Below are positions 36,461 to 47,512 of a DNA stretch of 64,000 nt, piece after piece. Position 1 is the stretch's first letter. Every line of letters starts with the position of its first letter. Both the position numbers and the translations under genes were made by a program. A model generated the notes under the pieces. It had not been told where the DNA came from. It did not search any database and worked only from the letters and a program-made list of their open reading frames with translations. This DNA comes from Streptomyces thinghirensis (GTDB taxonomy: Bacteria; Actinomycetota; Actinomycetia; Streptomycetales; Streptomycetaceae), in assembly GCA_021502835.1 (NCBI GenBank), contig JAKFGP010000024.1:1-64000 (forward strand), read 5' to 3'.

Positions 36461-37858
36461 CGGTTCTCCGCGCTTCGTGGGTGAGGGGATCGGCCGGCGT
36501 CGCGTCCGCGACGGAGGCCGGCGCGGACAACGTCCGGGGCCGGCAGCGCCGCCGGCTCCGACGGGGTGGGTGCCGCGTCGAGTGATTCCATGCTGTCCGT
36601 GCGGTCCTCCAGGGGCCGCTCCGGCCCTGCTGAAGACGACGGCGGCCACCAGGGCCAGCACCGCCATCACCGCCGACAGCGCCACGAGGGTGTGACGGCT
36701 ACCGACCGCCTCCAGCAGGTATCCCGTGCCGAGTGCGCCGAGCGAACTCGCCCCGGACACCAGGAGCATGACGACACTGCCGACCCGCCCCTGCATGTCG
36801 TTGGGGGTGATGCGCACCTGGTAAGACATGCCGGAGACGGTAACAGTGGCTCCTATAAACGACGTTATGAAGAACAATGCACCAAGTGCCGGTGCCTGTC
36901 GGAAAAATACCGCTGTGGGCATGACCGTGGCCCATGCGGTGTGCGCGAGGATCATGATCTGCCGCATGGCCAGCCGCCGGTTCAGCCAGCCCCCCGGACA
37001 GCGCCCCGCACAGGCCGCCCATGCCGCCCGCCGCCATGATCAGCCCGATGGTGCCGGCGGCTCCACCGTCCTCCCTGATCACCACGGCCACGGTCAGGAT
37101 CAGTCCTGGAACACCAGGTTGCTGACCGAGATGATCAGCAGCGCCGTCCTGAAGTAGGCACGCCCCCACACCCACCTGAGCCCGGCCGCGACCTCGGACC
37201 GCATCCGGCGCCCGGCACCCGGCCTGCGGGGCGGCTGCCGCTCGCCCCGCAGCTTCACCAGCGTCACCAGCGAACCCACATAGAGCGCCACACTGGTCGG
37301 GGAACGGCACCCACGCCGACAGACCGAACATCGCCCCGCTCGCGGGGTGGCCGACGAAGTTGACGCCGCGGGAGCGGGCCTCGTTGGTGGCCATCGCCGC
37401 ACCCAGCTGCTGCGAGGGCACCACGTTGCGCACCATGGCCCGTTCCGACAGCTGGTAGAAGACGGTCATGCTGCTCTGCACGAACGCCACCAGAGCGATG
37501 TGCCACACCCCCACACCGTGTCACCCAGCAGGGAGACGGCGACCGTCGCCACCGCCACCATCCGCACCACGACGCACGTCATCATGACGTGCCGCCGGTT
37601 CAGCCGGTCCACCAGGACGCCCGCCGGCAACTGCACGAGCAGCGCCGGCGGCAGCCCCGCGAACCCGACGAGGCCCGCCGCGCTCTCCGACCTGGTGTGC
37701 CAGAGAACCAGCAGCGTGAAGGCCATCCCGGAGCAGCGCTCCGCCATCACCGACATCGCCGAGCCGGTCCACAGCAGCCGGAAGTCGCGGTAGCTGCGCA
37801 GCGACGGCAGCTTGTGCCTGCCCCCTCCGCCGGGGCGGTCTCCGCGCTTTCGTCTCAT
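36453..37858 (-). CDS. MFS exporter (frame broken)
   Basis: Major facilitator family efflux protein, about 465 residues. N-terminal SYRDFRLLWTGSAMSVMAE and PAGVLVDRLNRRHVMM (the motif A loop after TM2), VWHIALVAFVQSSMTVFYQLSE, GAAMATNEARSRGV, and C-terminal helices GALFFITSFIGATVTVSGM and RVGSVVMLLVSGASSLGALGTGYLLE resemble the enterobactin-exporter-like (EntS/MFS_3) group. It probably exports the product or a precursor. Start overlaps the carbamoyltransferase stop (ATGA). The end is unclear because frames shift; the most natural stop overlaps the ATPase start. Breaks lie near 37510, 37275, 37110, 36995 and 36610. Confidence 0.8.
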
Positions 37859-38772
37859 GAACGGACGGCCCGGCACCATTCGAGGACCGCCATCGCGCTG
37901 TGCAGCTTGTGCGTGGCCTGGGTGAACGCCAGGCTCGCCGGGCCGTCCAGCACCTCCGCGGTGACCTCCTCGCCCCGGTGCGCGGGCAGGTCGTGGAGGA
38001 ACACCGCGTCCGGGCTGGTCTCCCACAGGGCGCCGGATACCTGGAACGGCGCGAACACGGTGCGCCAGCCCGCGTCCGGCTTGCTGGTGCCGGTGGTCTG
38101 CCAGCGGGTGGTGTACACGACGTCGAACCCGGTGGGCAGGGCCGTCATGTCGTGCTGCTCGGACAGCTTCGCCCCGCTGCGCGCCGCCTGCTCGTCGGCG
38201 GTGGCCAGGACGTCCGCCGCCAGACCGTACCCGGGCGGGGGTGCGCAGCTCCAGCTCGGTGCCCGGAAAGCGGGTCAGGGCCAGTGCCAGTGCGGCGGCA
38301 CTGTTGTTGCCCTCGCCCACGTACAGCACCCGCAGGCGCTCTACGCGGCCGAAGTGGCAGTGCAGGGTGGTGAGATCGGTGAGCCCCTGCGTCGGGTGCT
38401 CCTCCGCGGTCATCGCGTTCACCACCGACATCGGCCCGGCCGCCGCCCAGGAGCGCAGTTCCGCAGTCGCGTCCGAGGTCCTGGCCACCAGCATGTCCAG
38501 CATGCCGGACAGCACCCGGCCGGTGTCCTCGGTGGTCTCCCCGGTGTTCAGCTGGAGGTCGTCGGGCCCGAAGGTCACCGTCTGCGCGCCGAGCCGCAGC
38601 GCCCCCGTGGTGAAGGCGGTACGGGTACGGGTCGAGGTGCGCCGGAAGTAGACGCCCACCACCTGGTCCCGCAGCGGCTTGGCGACCGCCCCGGCGGCGA
38701 ACTCCGCCCCCGGGCGACCAGCGTGCGCAGATCGTCGTCGGTCAGATCGGTCAGTGAGATGAGGTGACGCAT
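37855..38772 (-). CDS. Ornithine-carbamoyltransferase-like enzyme
   Basis: Transfers a carbamoyl group from carbamoyl phosphate to an amine. The carbamoyl-phosphate motif STRTRT (in FRRTSTRTRTAF) and EEHPTQGLTDL (HPxQ) are intact, as in transcarbamoylases. The C-terminal HCLP loop that binds ornithine reads HDLP (in VFLHDLPAHRGEE), so ornithine is unlikely to be the substrate. With SbnA/SbnB-type genes nearby, carbamoylation of 2,3-diaminopropionate is the best guess, comparable to the carbamoyltransferases of tuberactinomycin clusters. About 305 residues; breaks near 38710 and 38240. ATGA overlap with the MFS gene. Its 29-base gap to NRPS1 shows it belongs to the same operon. Confidence 0.8.
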
Positions 38773-38801
38773 GCGGATGCCCTTCGCTCTTCGCTCTTCG
38801 G

Positions 38802-41800
38802 TCAGCGGGATTCGGCGAGCTGCGCGTCGATCTCGGCCCGGACGCGGTCCTCGATCTCCACGGCGATCTGCGCGATGGTGGGCCGCTCGAAGACGACCCG
38901 GATCGGCAGGTCGAGGTCGAAGTCCTGCTGCAACCGCGAGACCAGGCGCACGGCGAGGATGGAATGCCCGCCGAGATCGAAGAAGCCGTCGTGCACGCCG
39001 GCGCTCTTGCCGAGCAGATCGGTCCAGATCGCGGCGATCCGTTCTTCGGCGGGGGTGCGGGGGGCGACGTAGGTGTCGGTGGCGGTCTGGTCCGGGTCGG
39101 GCAGGGCGCGGCGGTCGAGCTTGCCGTTGGCGGTGAGGGGGATCGCGTCGACCTGTATGAAGAGGGAGGGGATCATGTAGTCCGGCAGGGCGTCGGTCAG
39201 GTCGGGTGTCTGGCCGACGATGTAGGCGATCAGCCGCTGGTCGCCCTCGGTGACGATGACGGCCGCGTCGGTGATGCCTGGTTGGGCGATGAGTGCGGCG
39301 CGTACTTCGCCGAGTTCGATGCGGTAGCCGCGGATCTTGACCTGGTCGTCGACGCGGCCGAGGAACTCGACGGCTCCGTCCGATCGCCAGCGGGCGAGGT
39401 CTCCGGTGCGGTACATCCGGCTGCCCGCCGGGCCGTACGGGTCGGGAAGGAAGCGGTTCGCCGTGCGAGCCGCGTCCCCGACATATCCCCGGGCCACGCC
39501 CTCGCCACCCACGAACAACTCACCGACCGCGCCCACCGGCACCGGACGGAGTCGGGTGTCCAGGATGCGCATGGTCACGTTGGGCAGGGGGCGGCCGATG
39601 GGTACCACGCCGTCGAACGCCTCTGCGAGCGGGAAGACGCAGGTCCCGACGGTGGCCTCGGTGGGCCCGTACTCGTTGAGGACCTTTCCGTCGCCGAGGA
39701 TCTGTCGCCAGCGTTCGACCAGGGCGCCGGGGAGTGCTTCACCGGCGACGACGACCTTGTCGGCGAGTGTGCCGATCTCGTCGTCCGTCAGTTGGCCGGA
39801 GAGGACTTCGAGGTGGCCGGGGGTGAGTTTCATGAAGGAGAACGGGCCGGCGGCCGTCAGTGCGGCGCCCAATTCGGTGAGTTCGCCGTCGTACAGCCAG
39901 GTGCGTTGTCCGGCGGCCAGGGGGCCCAGACGTTGGGGATGACGAGGTCGAAGGCCACGGAGGAGAAGACGGGTGCGCCGCCGGTGCCGGCCGTGGTGAG
40001 GTCGCGTACGGCCCAGTCGATGTGGTTGGCCAGGTTGCGGTGGGAGACCTGTACGCCCTTGGGGCGGCCCGTGGAGCCGGAGGTGAAGACGGTGTAGGCG
40101 ACCGATTCCAGGTCCACCGGCTCCTCGGGAGGCGACTGGGGCAGATGCGAGAGGTCGTCCTCGACCCGCACCACCGGAACGTCGAAGCGGTCGGCGTACG
40201 CGGTGGAGGTGAGCGCCACCTGCACCCGGGCGTCCGTGACCATGTCCGCGATCCGGCCGGCGGGCAGTACCGGGTCCATGGGCACGAATCCGGCGCCCGC
40301 GCGCCACACCGCCAGCAGCGCCACCACCAGGTCGACCGAACGGTCCAGGAGCACGGCCACCGACGACTCGGGCGCCACACCGGCCTCACGCAGGCGGTGG
40401 GCGAGACGGTTGGCGCGGAGGTCGAGTTCGGCGAACGACACCGCCGTACCGTCCGACTCCACCGCCACCGCGTCCGGGTGCCGTGCGACCTGCTCGGCGA
40501 TCGACTCCGGCACGGAGTGGGGCGCCACCGGCACCCCGGAGTCGTTCCAGAGGCGGAGCAGCCGGTGTTCGTGGACGGTGGTGAGGTCGATCGCGGAGAG
40601 CGGGGTGCCGGGGGCGTCGACGACGGCCTGGACGAGGCGGACGAAGTGGTCGGCCATGCGCTCCACCGTGGCGTGCTCGAAGAGCGAGGTCGCGTACTCG
40701 AAGGCCCCGGTGAGGGACCCGTCGGCGTGCCGCCAGACGAACAGGGTGAGGTCGGTCTTGGCCACCCGCCAGGCACCCTGGAAGGCGTCCATGAGGACAC
40801 CGTCACTGGCCACCATGGTCGCGCCCTCGTCCTGGAGGTCGAAGGCCACCTGGTAGAGCGGGGTGCGTGACAGGTCGCGCACCGGCTGGAGCTCGTCCAC
40901 CAGCCGCTCGAAGGGCAGTTCCTGGTGGGCGAAGCCGGAGAGGACGGTGTCCTTGGTGCGGGCGAGCAGTTCGGCGAACGTCGGGTCGCCGGCCAGGTCG
41001 CAGCGCATGACGAGGGAGTTCAGGAAGAAGCCCACGGTGTCCTGGGTCTCCGGGCGCAGCCGGCCGGTCACCGGGCTGCCGACGCCGAAGTCCTCCTGAC
41101 CGCTGTAGCGGGCCAGCAGCGCCGCGAACGCGGTGAGCAGGGCGGCGTACGGCGTGGCCCCGTGCTGTCGGCCGATGCCGCTGAGGGCGTCCGCGAGAGA
41201 GGCGGGCACGGAGAACCGTACGCCCTGGCCGTGTCCGTCGCGGCGGGCCGGGCGGGGCCGATCCGTGTGCAGCTGGAGTTCCGGCATGCCGCGCAGGGCG
41301 GACTTCCAGTAGTCGAGTTCGCGGTCCAGGACGGTGTCGTCGGAGCGGGCCGCCTGCCAGGCGGCGTAGTCGCCGTACTGCACGGTGGGCGCGGGCAGTC
41401 GGTGCGGGCGGCTCTCCCCGGCCGCGGCGCACAGCTCGCGGATCTCCCGCTCCAGCACGACCGTCGACCAGCCGTCGCTGGCGATGTGGTGGACGGTGAC
41501 CAGCAGGACGGGGCCGCCGAGCGGGACCCGCACCAGCATGGCACGCCACAGCGGGCCGCCGGTGAGGTCGAAACCGCGGCGGAACTGTTCGTCGAAGAGC
41601 CGTTCCAGCTGGGCCTCGCCGGCGTCCTCCACGCGGAGTTCGACGGGCTGTGCGTCGACGACGAGCTGGCGGGGCTCATCGCCATGGAGGACGTAGCGGG
41701 TGCGCAGGGCCTCGTGGCGCTGCTCCAGGGTGTCGAGGACGGTGCGGACGGTGGCCTCGGTGGTGCCGGCGGGCAGCCGCAGGAAGAGCGGGGCGACCCA

Positions 41801-43670
41801 TTCGGGGCTGCCGGGGTGCATGCGGTCCAGGAACCACAGGCGGTGCTGGCCGAAGGAGAGCGGCAGCGGTACGCCGCGGTTCACCGGCACCACCTCAGGC
41901 ACGTCGGGCCGGGACTCCTCGATGAGGCGGGCCTGCGCCGCCACGGTGGACGCGCCGAACAGACCGCGCAGCTGGACGTCGTCGCCGGACGCCTTGGTGA
42001 GGGCGACGGCGAGGCGGGTCAGGACGAGGGGAGGAGCCGCCGAGGGCGAAGAAGTCGTCGTGCACGCCGACGTTCTCCACCTGGAGAAGCTGCTCCCACA
42101 CGTCGGCGACGAGCCGTTCCGCCGGGGTGCGGGGCGCCACCGACGCGGGAGCGTCGCCGCGCACGGCGGTCTCGTGGGCCGTCGGGTCGGGCAGGGCGGA
42201 CCGGTCGACCTTGCCGTTGGCGGTCAGCGGGAACGCGTCCATGGGCATGAACCGAGCCGGGATCATCGACTCCGGGCAGCCGGCGCCGAAGGAAGCCGCG
42301 CAGTTCGTCGCGGGGGATGCGGCGGCCCGCCACCAGGTGGGCCACGAGCCGGGTGCCCGGCGGCGGTGGGGTACGCCCCGACGACGGCCCCACGCACATC
42401 GGGGTGGGCGCTCAGGGCGGCCTCGACCTCGGCCGGTTCGATGCGGACACCGTTGACCTTCACCTGGTGGTCGACGCGGCCCAGGTAGGCGAGGCTGCCG
42501 TCGGAGCGCCAGCGGGCCAGGTCGCCGGTGCGGTACATGCGGCCGCCGTCGGCGCTGTGCGGGTCGGGCAGGAAGCGCTCCGCGGTCTGTGCCGGGCGCC
42601 CTGAGTAGCCGCGGGCGAGGCCGGTACCGGCGGCGTACACCTCGCCGACGACGCCGATGGGTACGGGGTCGAACTCCTCGTCCAGCACGTAGACGTGCAT
42701 TCCGTCGAGGGGGCGGCCGATGGGTACGGCCTCCGTGTGGAGCGCCGGGTCGAATTTCTGGGCGGTGACGTCGACGGAGCACTCGGTGGGCCCGTACGTG
42801 TTCCACACCGTGGCGCCGGTCGGCTCGCTCAGGCGGCGGCACAGCTCGGCGTCGAGGGCCTCGCCGGCGGAAGACCAACCGCAGTGCGCCGCACCGGGCC
42901 CAGCCGGGCTCCCCGGTGAGCAGCCGCAGCACCGACGGGACGCCCTGCACCACGGTGACGTGCTGCTCGGCGATGGTGCGCACCAGTAGCGCCGGGTCGG
43001 ACTCGGCGCCCGGCGGCGCCATGACCACGGTGCCGCCGGCGACGAGCGGCGCGAACAGCTCCAGGGCGGCGGCGTCGAAGGTGAGGACCGTCTTCATGAC
43101 CATCCGGTCGTCCGCGCCGAGTCCCTGCCGCGTCACCGTCCAGGACACCCGGTTGGCGATGCCCGCGTGCTCCACCAGCACCCCCTTGGGCAGGCCGGTG
43201 GAGCCGGACGTGTAGGCGAGGTAGGCGGCGTTCGCGGGGTCGGCGGCGGGCGGTTCGGGGGCGGTGTCCGGCTGGGCGTCGAGGCCGGTCTCCGGGGCGT
43301 CCAGGAGTAGTACGACGCCTTCGTCCACCCCTTCGGGTGCCGTGCCGCGCGCCGCCAGGACCAGCCGGGCGCCGCTGTCCTCGACCATCCACGCGGTCCG
43401 CTCCGCCGGGTGGGCGGCGTCCAGCGGGACGTAGGCGGCGCCCGCCTTCCACACGCCGAGGAGTACGGCGGGCAGGTCGCGCCGGCGGGGAAGACTGACC
43501 GCGACCCGCTCCTCCGGGGCGACGCCCCGGTCCCTCAGCAGCCGCGCGACGCGGTTCGCGTGCCGGTCCAACTGCTCGTACGTCATCGTCCCCTGTGCGT
43601 CGTCGACCGCGATGGCGTGGGGGGTACGGACGGCTTGACGGGAGATCAGTTCGTGCAGCGGGACAGACAT
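38802..43670 (-). CDS. NRPS1: A-T-C-A-T (first two residues)
   Basis: About 1620 residues. A1 43640-42180 ([42 protein letters not shown]) with pocket D-A-L-Q-V-A-T-V-D after correcting a break near 42870; Gln-type codes are the nearest I know (D-A-W-Q), so a Gln analogue such as carbamoyl-Dap is possible. T1 near 42045 ([10 protein letters not shown]). C 41870-40570 with canonical HHIASDG (about 41490). A2 40540-39080, pocket D-L-P-K-V-A-E-V-G (Asx-like), the same as two NRPS2 domains. T2 near 38970 ([10 protein letters not shown]). The protein starts with A1, so the separate condensation protein at 45785-47184 may acylate residue 1. A GGAGAAGAG ribosome site precedes the ATG at 43670. Confidence 0.9.
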
Positions 43671-43731
43671 CTCTTCTCCAGAGGTGTTGATCAGGTACGG
43701 GTCTGCGGTGCGGGGACGGCTCCTCGGGCAG

Positions 43732-43769
43732 GACCGTCCCTACGGCGTACGACCGTCCCTACGGCGTAC
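43732..43769. repeat. 19-base tandem repeat at the end of the sbnB-like gene
   Basis: The unit GACCGTCCCTACGGCGTAC occurs twice head-to-tail (43732-43750 and 43751-43769), and a partial third begins after it. The minus-strand stop codon (TAG, 43759-43761) lies in one copy and is duplicated in the other. It is probably a replication-slippage duplication in the 88-base spacer ahead of NRPS1. Confidence 0.8.
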
Positions 43770-44783
43770 GACCGGGCAGGAAGCCCTCGACGGAGGTGCC
43801 GATGCCCCGCGCGCGTGCCTCGTCGCGGACGAAGCGGGCCAGCGCCAGGTCCAGCACGCCCAGGCCGAACGGGGGAGAACACCACCGGCCGGCCGTCCTG
43901 GGGCACGGATGCGGCGGTGCCCTTCAGCAGCGCGCCGATGGAAGCGTGGATGAAGTCCCGGCCGCCGGTGTGCTCCTGCGCCAGGTGCGGTGAGGTCCTT
44001 CTCGCGGCACACGTGGTCGGGGTCGTCGACGACATTGTGGGCGCCGAGGATCGCGGGCACGGTCAGGTCCCGCAGCGAGACGTGCAGTACGACGGTGCCC
44101 GGCGGGCAGGCGTCGAGGCCGGTGTGCGGGGTGGCGGCGGTGGTCGCGAAGGACACCAGGTCGTGTGCGGCCAGGGCCTCGTCGAGGCTGCCGCAGTGCC
44201 GTACCCGGGCGCCGGGCAGCAGCCGGGCGTGGTCGGCGGTGAAGCGGGTGGCGCGCTCCGGGTCCGTGTCGTACACGGCGAGCGAGTCGAGGTGCGGGTG
44301 GACGACCGCGAGGAAGCGCAGCACCTCGCGGTTGATGACGCCGGTACCGACGAGGGTGACGCCGGTGGGCCGGCGCCCGTCGAGCAGGAGCCGGGAGGCG
44401 AGCGCGGCGGACGCGGCGGTGCGCCGGGCGGAGATGAGGGGAACCCTCGACCAGGGCCTCGGGGTGCCCGGTCTCCAGGGAGTTCAGCAGGATCGCGGCG
44501 CTGGCGCGCTCGTGGCCGCCCGCGACGTTGCCCGGGAAGGACGAGATCCACTTCATGCCGGCGACCTCACCGCCCGGTGCCCCGTCGCCGGCCGCCGTGC
44601 CGAGGTAGCCGGGGAGGCCGATGATGCGGTCGCGGGGACGGCCGGGAAAGCGCAGGAAAACCGAGTGCGGCAGCCGGTGCGCCCCTCGTCGTGGCGCTCG
44701 TAGGCGTCGGCGACCAGGTCCACGATCTCCTTCTCGCGTCCGGTCAGGAGCCCGTCCACCTGTCCGTGTTTGATGATCAGCAT
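43759..44783 (-). CDS. sbnB: SbnB-like dehydrogenase for 2,3-diaminopropionate synthesis
   Basis: Ornithine-cyclodeaminase/mu-crystallin fold. In staphyloferrin B synthesis SbnB oxidatively splits N-(1-amino-1-carboxyethyl)-glutamate to L-Dap and 2-oxoglutarate (family knowledge). Seen here: [49 protein letters not shown] (substrate/Lys region), then across breaks a nucleotide fold with [37 protein letters not shown] and [27 protein letters not shown]. About 340 residues. The ATG overlaps the SbnA stop. It ends within a tandem repeat. Breaks lie near 44685, 44445 and 43985. Confidence 0.85.
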
Positions 44784-45788
44784 GCGCCCACCGCCATGTA
44801 GAGATCGGAGTTCCTGCCACAGATGGGAGACCTCTCCGAAGTGGGCGCGCACCCAGTCGTCGGAGTAGATCGAGTCGAGGTACCGGTCGCCCCGGTCGGG
44901 GAAGACCAGCACGACGTTGCGGCCGGCCGGGATGCGGGCCGCGAACTTGCCGAGCGCTGCGGTGACCGCGCCGAGGAGCCGCCGGCGAGGATGGCCTCGC
45001 GGTCGGTGAGGGTGCGGCACCCGACCACGCACTCCAGGTCGGAGACGTGCACCACCTCGTCGGCCAGCGTCGGGTCGAAGAGGGCGGGCCGCACCGCCGC
45101 GCCGTGCCCCGGCAGCAGCCGCGGCCGGACGCTCCGCCGAACAGCACGCTGCCCAGTGCGTCCACGCCCACCAGCGTGGTGGGCAGCCGGTGTTCGCGGA
45201 TGTAGCGGGCGCAGCCGGTGAGGGTGCCGCCCGTTCCGGTGGAGCAGAAGAGGTAGTCGACGCGGCCGTCGAGGGCCTCGGCGATCTCCCGCATGGTCCG
45301 CTCGTGCGCCAGCGGGTTGAGCGGATTGGCGTACTGGTTGGGCCAGTAGGCGCCGGGGACGGTGGCGACGAGTTCCCGCACCCGCTTGATACGCGTCGGC
45401 AGGTAGGCGCGCGTCTCGGGGTCGACCTCGGTGACCAGGTCGACGGTGACGCCGTAGGCCGCAGGATGGCCAGGTTCTGCTCGGTGGTCTTCGGGTCGAC
45501 GACACAGATGAAGTCGATGCCGAAGTACCGGCAGATCTGCGCCATGCCGATGGCGAGGTTGCCGGAGCTGGACTCCACCACCGTGGAGCGCCCCGGCACC
45601 AGGTCACCGCTGCGGATGCGGCCGAGCAGCATGGAGAGCGCGGACCTGTCCCTGACGCTGCCGCCCGGGTTGAACGCCTCCAGCTTGGCGAAGACGCGGG
45701 AGCCGAACCGGGGCAGCAGGCCGGTGAGTTCCACCAGCGGCGTGTCGCCGACGCCGTCGAGGATGCCGTTGAGCACCGGAGCGCTCAT
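44777..45788 (-). CDS. sbnA: SbnA-like PLP synthase for 2,3-diaminopropionate
   Basis: PLP-dependent cysteine-synthase fold. SbnA joins O-phospho-L-serine and glutamate to form the intermediate used by SbnB. The PLP-Lys region [19 protein letters not shown] differs from cysteine synthases (whose K lies in PGxSxKDR): here the position reads SVRDR, as also seen in SbnA-type sequences where the lysine alignment is shifted (I could not verify this). [15 protein letters not shown] is the substrate loop, and [16 protein letters not shown] binds phosphate. It ends at ...LYMAVGAC. About 337 residues; breaks near 45460, 45130 and 44980. The start overlaps the condensation protein's stop, and its end overlaps sbnB. 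Confidence 0.85.
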
Positions 45789-47184
45789 GAGCCGGCGCCG
45801 GGGTGGCCGCCGAGAGCGAGCAGGGCCCGCTTGTCGTCGCCGTCGGCGAGCCGGATGCGGCCCAGGGGGCGGTCCGCGTCGTCGACGGCGGCCGTGAGCA
45901 ACCGTACGTACTGGTCGAACAGCCGCTCCATGGTGGACCGTTCGAACAGTGCCGTGTCGTAGCGCAGGGCGATGGTGAGGCCCTGGGCGTCACGGGTGAC
46001 CTCCAACGACACGTCGCACTGGCCCTCCAGGTGCGCGATCTCCAGATAGGTGGCGGTGAGGCCGCCCACCCGCATCAACACCCCGGCGGCGGCGACCTCC
46101 ATGCCGCCGTCGAAACGCTCCGTGGAGACCATCGTCATTGGCGATCCGGTACAGCGGCCCGCCGTCCCCGGCGTCCTGGGCGACCAGCGGGAACGGATAG
46201 GAGGCACGTGCGGTGGCCTGCCGGACCCGTTCCGCGGCGCGGTCGACGACCTCGCCCAGAGTGGCGTCCCTGCTGATCTCCGCCCGTACCAGCACCGGGT
46301 TGACGTAGTAGCCGACGACCTCGCGGGCCGCGGAGCGGCGCACGGACGCCGGGCAGGCGACGAGGAAGTCCCGCATGCCCGTCCAGCGGTTCACCAGCGC
46401 CTGGAGCGCGCCGAGCGCCATCGCGAACTGGGAGACCTCGCGGTCGGCCGGCGCGCCGGATACCCTCCGAGAGCGCGTCGGGCAGCCTGCGCACCAGGCT
46501 CGTGCCCTTGCTCGCCGGTACGGCCGGACGGGGCCGGTCGGTGGGGAGTTCGGCGGCCTGCAGAGCCGGCGCGCTGAGCCCGCCAGAAGTCGGCCTGGCG
46601 GGCGCCGCGCGAGGAGTCCAGCAGGGTGCGTTCGGCCGCCACGAAGTGGTCGAAGTCGGTGGCCGGTGGCTCCAGCCGGGGCTCCCGGCCGTCGGCGAGG
46701 TCCGCGTAGGCGGCGAGCAGGTCGCGCCAGAGCAGCCACTGGGACAGGGCGTCGGTGGCGATGTGGTGGGTGACGACGAGCGCTACGGCATCCGCCTCGC
46801 GCCGCAGCAGCACGGCCCGGAACGGGCCCTCGTCGGTGAGGCGGAACGGCGCGGCGACCTCCGCGTCCACCATCCGGCGCAGCTCCTCGTCGTCGGCACC
46901 GGGCACCTCGCGGACCGTGAGGCGTCCGGTCTCGCCGGGCGGCAGGACGCGGCGGCGCGGGCCGTGCTCGGTGTCCGCGTACACCGAGCGGAACATGGGG
47001 TGCCGCTCGGTGACCGCGTCGACGGCCCGGGCCAGGATCTCGGGGTCGGGGAGCCGGCTCCATGCGGACACCTCCCGCGAGGTGGTAGGTGGAGCTGTCG
47101 GGGGGCCAGGCTGTGCAGGAGCCACGGTCCTTCCTGGCCCACCGAGAGGGGCAGCGTCCCGTCCCCGGGGTCCGTGTGGGTCAT
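45785..47184 (-). CDS. Stand-alone condensation-domain protein (candidate starter C)
   Basis: A single NRPS condensation domain, about 465 residues. It opens LPLSVGQEGPWLLHSLAP, has the active-site motif HHIATDA in VVTHHIATDALSQWLLWRDLL (about 46770), later VVGYYVNPVLVRAEI (latch region) and ends IRLADGDDKRALLALGG. It lies three bases after the ACP gene and overlaps sbnA. With an ACP and KAS III beside it and an NRPS1 that begins with an A domain, the simplest role is to transfer an acyl group from the ACP onto the first carrier-bound residue. The last motif residue is Ala rather than Gly. Breaks lie near 47075, 46570, 46465 and 46135. Confidence 0.75.
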
Positions 47185-47187
47185 GGC

Positions 47188-47434
47188 TCAGACTCCCGCC
47201 TTGTGCGCCATGAGGAAGTCCGCGACGTCACTGACCCTCAGCAGGTCGCCGACCTTCTCGTCGGGGGACCGACAGACCGAAGTTCTTCTCCACGGCCGCC
47301 AGCAGGTCGATGCGGGTCAGGGAGTCCAGGCCGAGGTTCTCGAAGCTGGAGTCGGCGGTGACCTCGCCCTCCAGGTCGGGGGCGGTGCGCAGGGTCAGGT
47401 TGATGATTTCGACGATCATTTCGTCTCTGGTCAT
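47188..47434 (-). CDS. Acyl carrier protein
   Basis: About 82 residues. The phosphopantetheine site is [13 protein letters not shown], preceded by the acidic helix [19 protein letters not shown]. The end (after one break near 47268) reads [22 protein letters not shown]. An acidic ACP of the fatty acid/polyketide type, placed between KAS III and the stand-alone condensation protein; it would carry the starter acyl chain. Confidence 0.88.
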
Positions 47435-47512
47435 GGTCGGTCCGTTTCTGTGTGGAGTGACGCTTGCGGGGTCGTCGGGGAGTCGAAGGAGTCGAGCGTG
47501 GCGGGGCCGCCG

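Noticed and set aside
43732..43769. CRISPR-like or regulatory repeat array
   Set aside because: Only two units, no spacers, coding overlap. No CRISPR array or cas gene is visible anywhere in the window.
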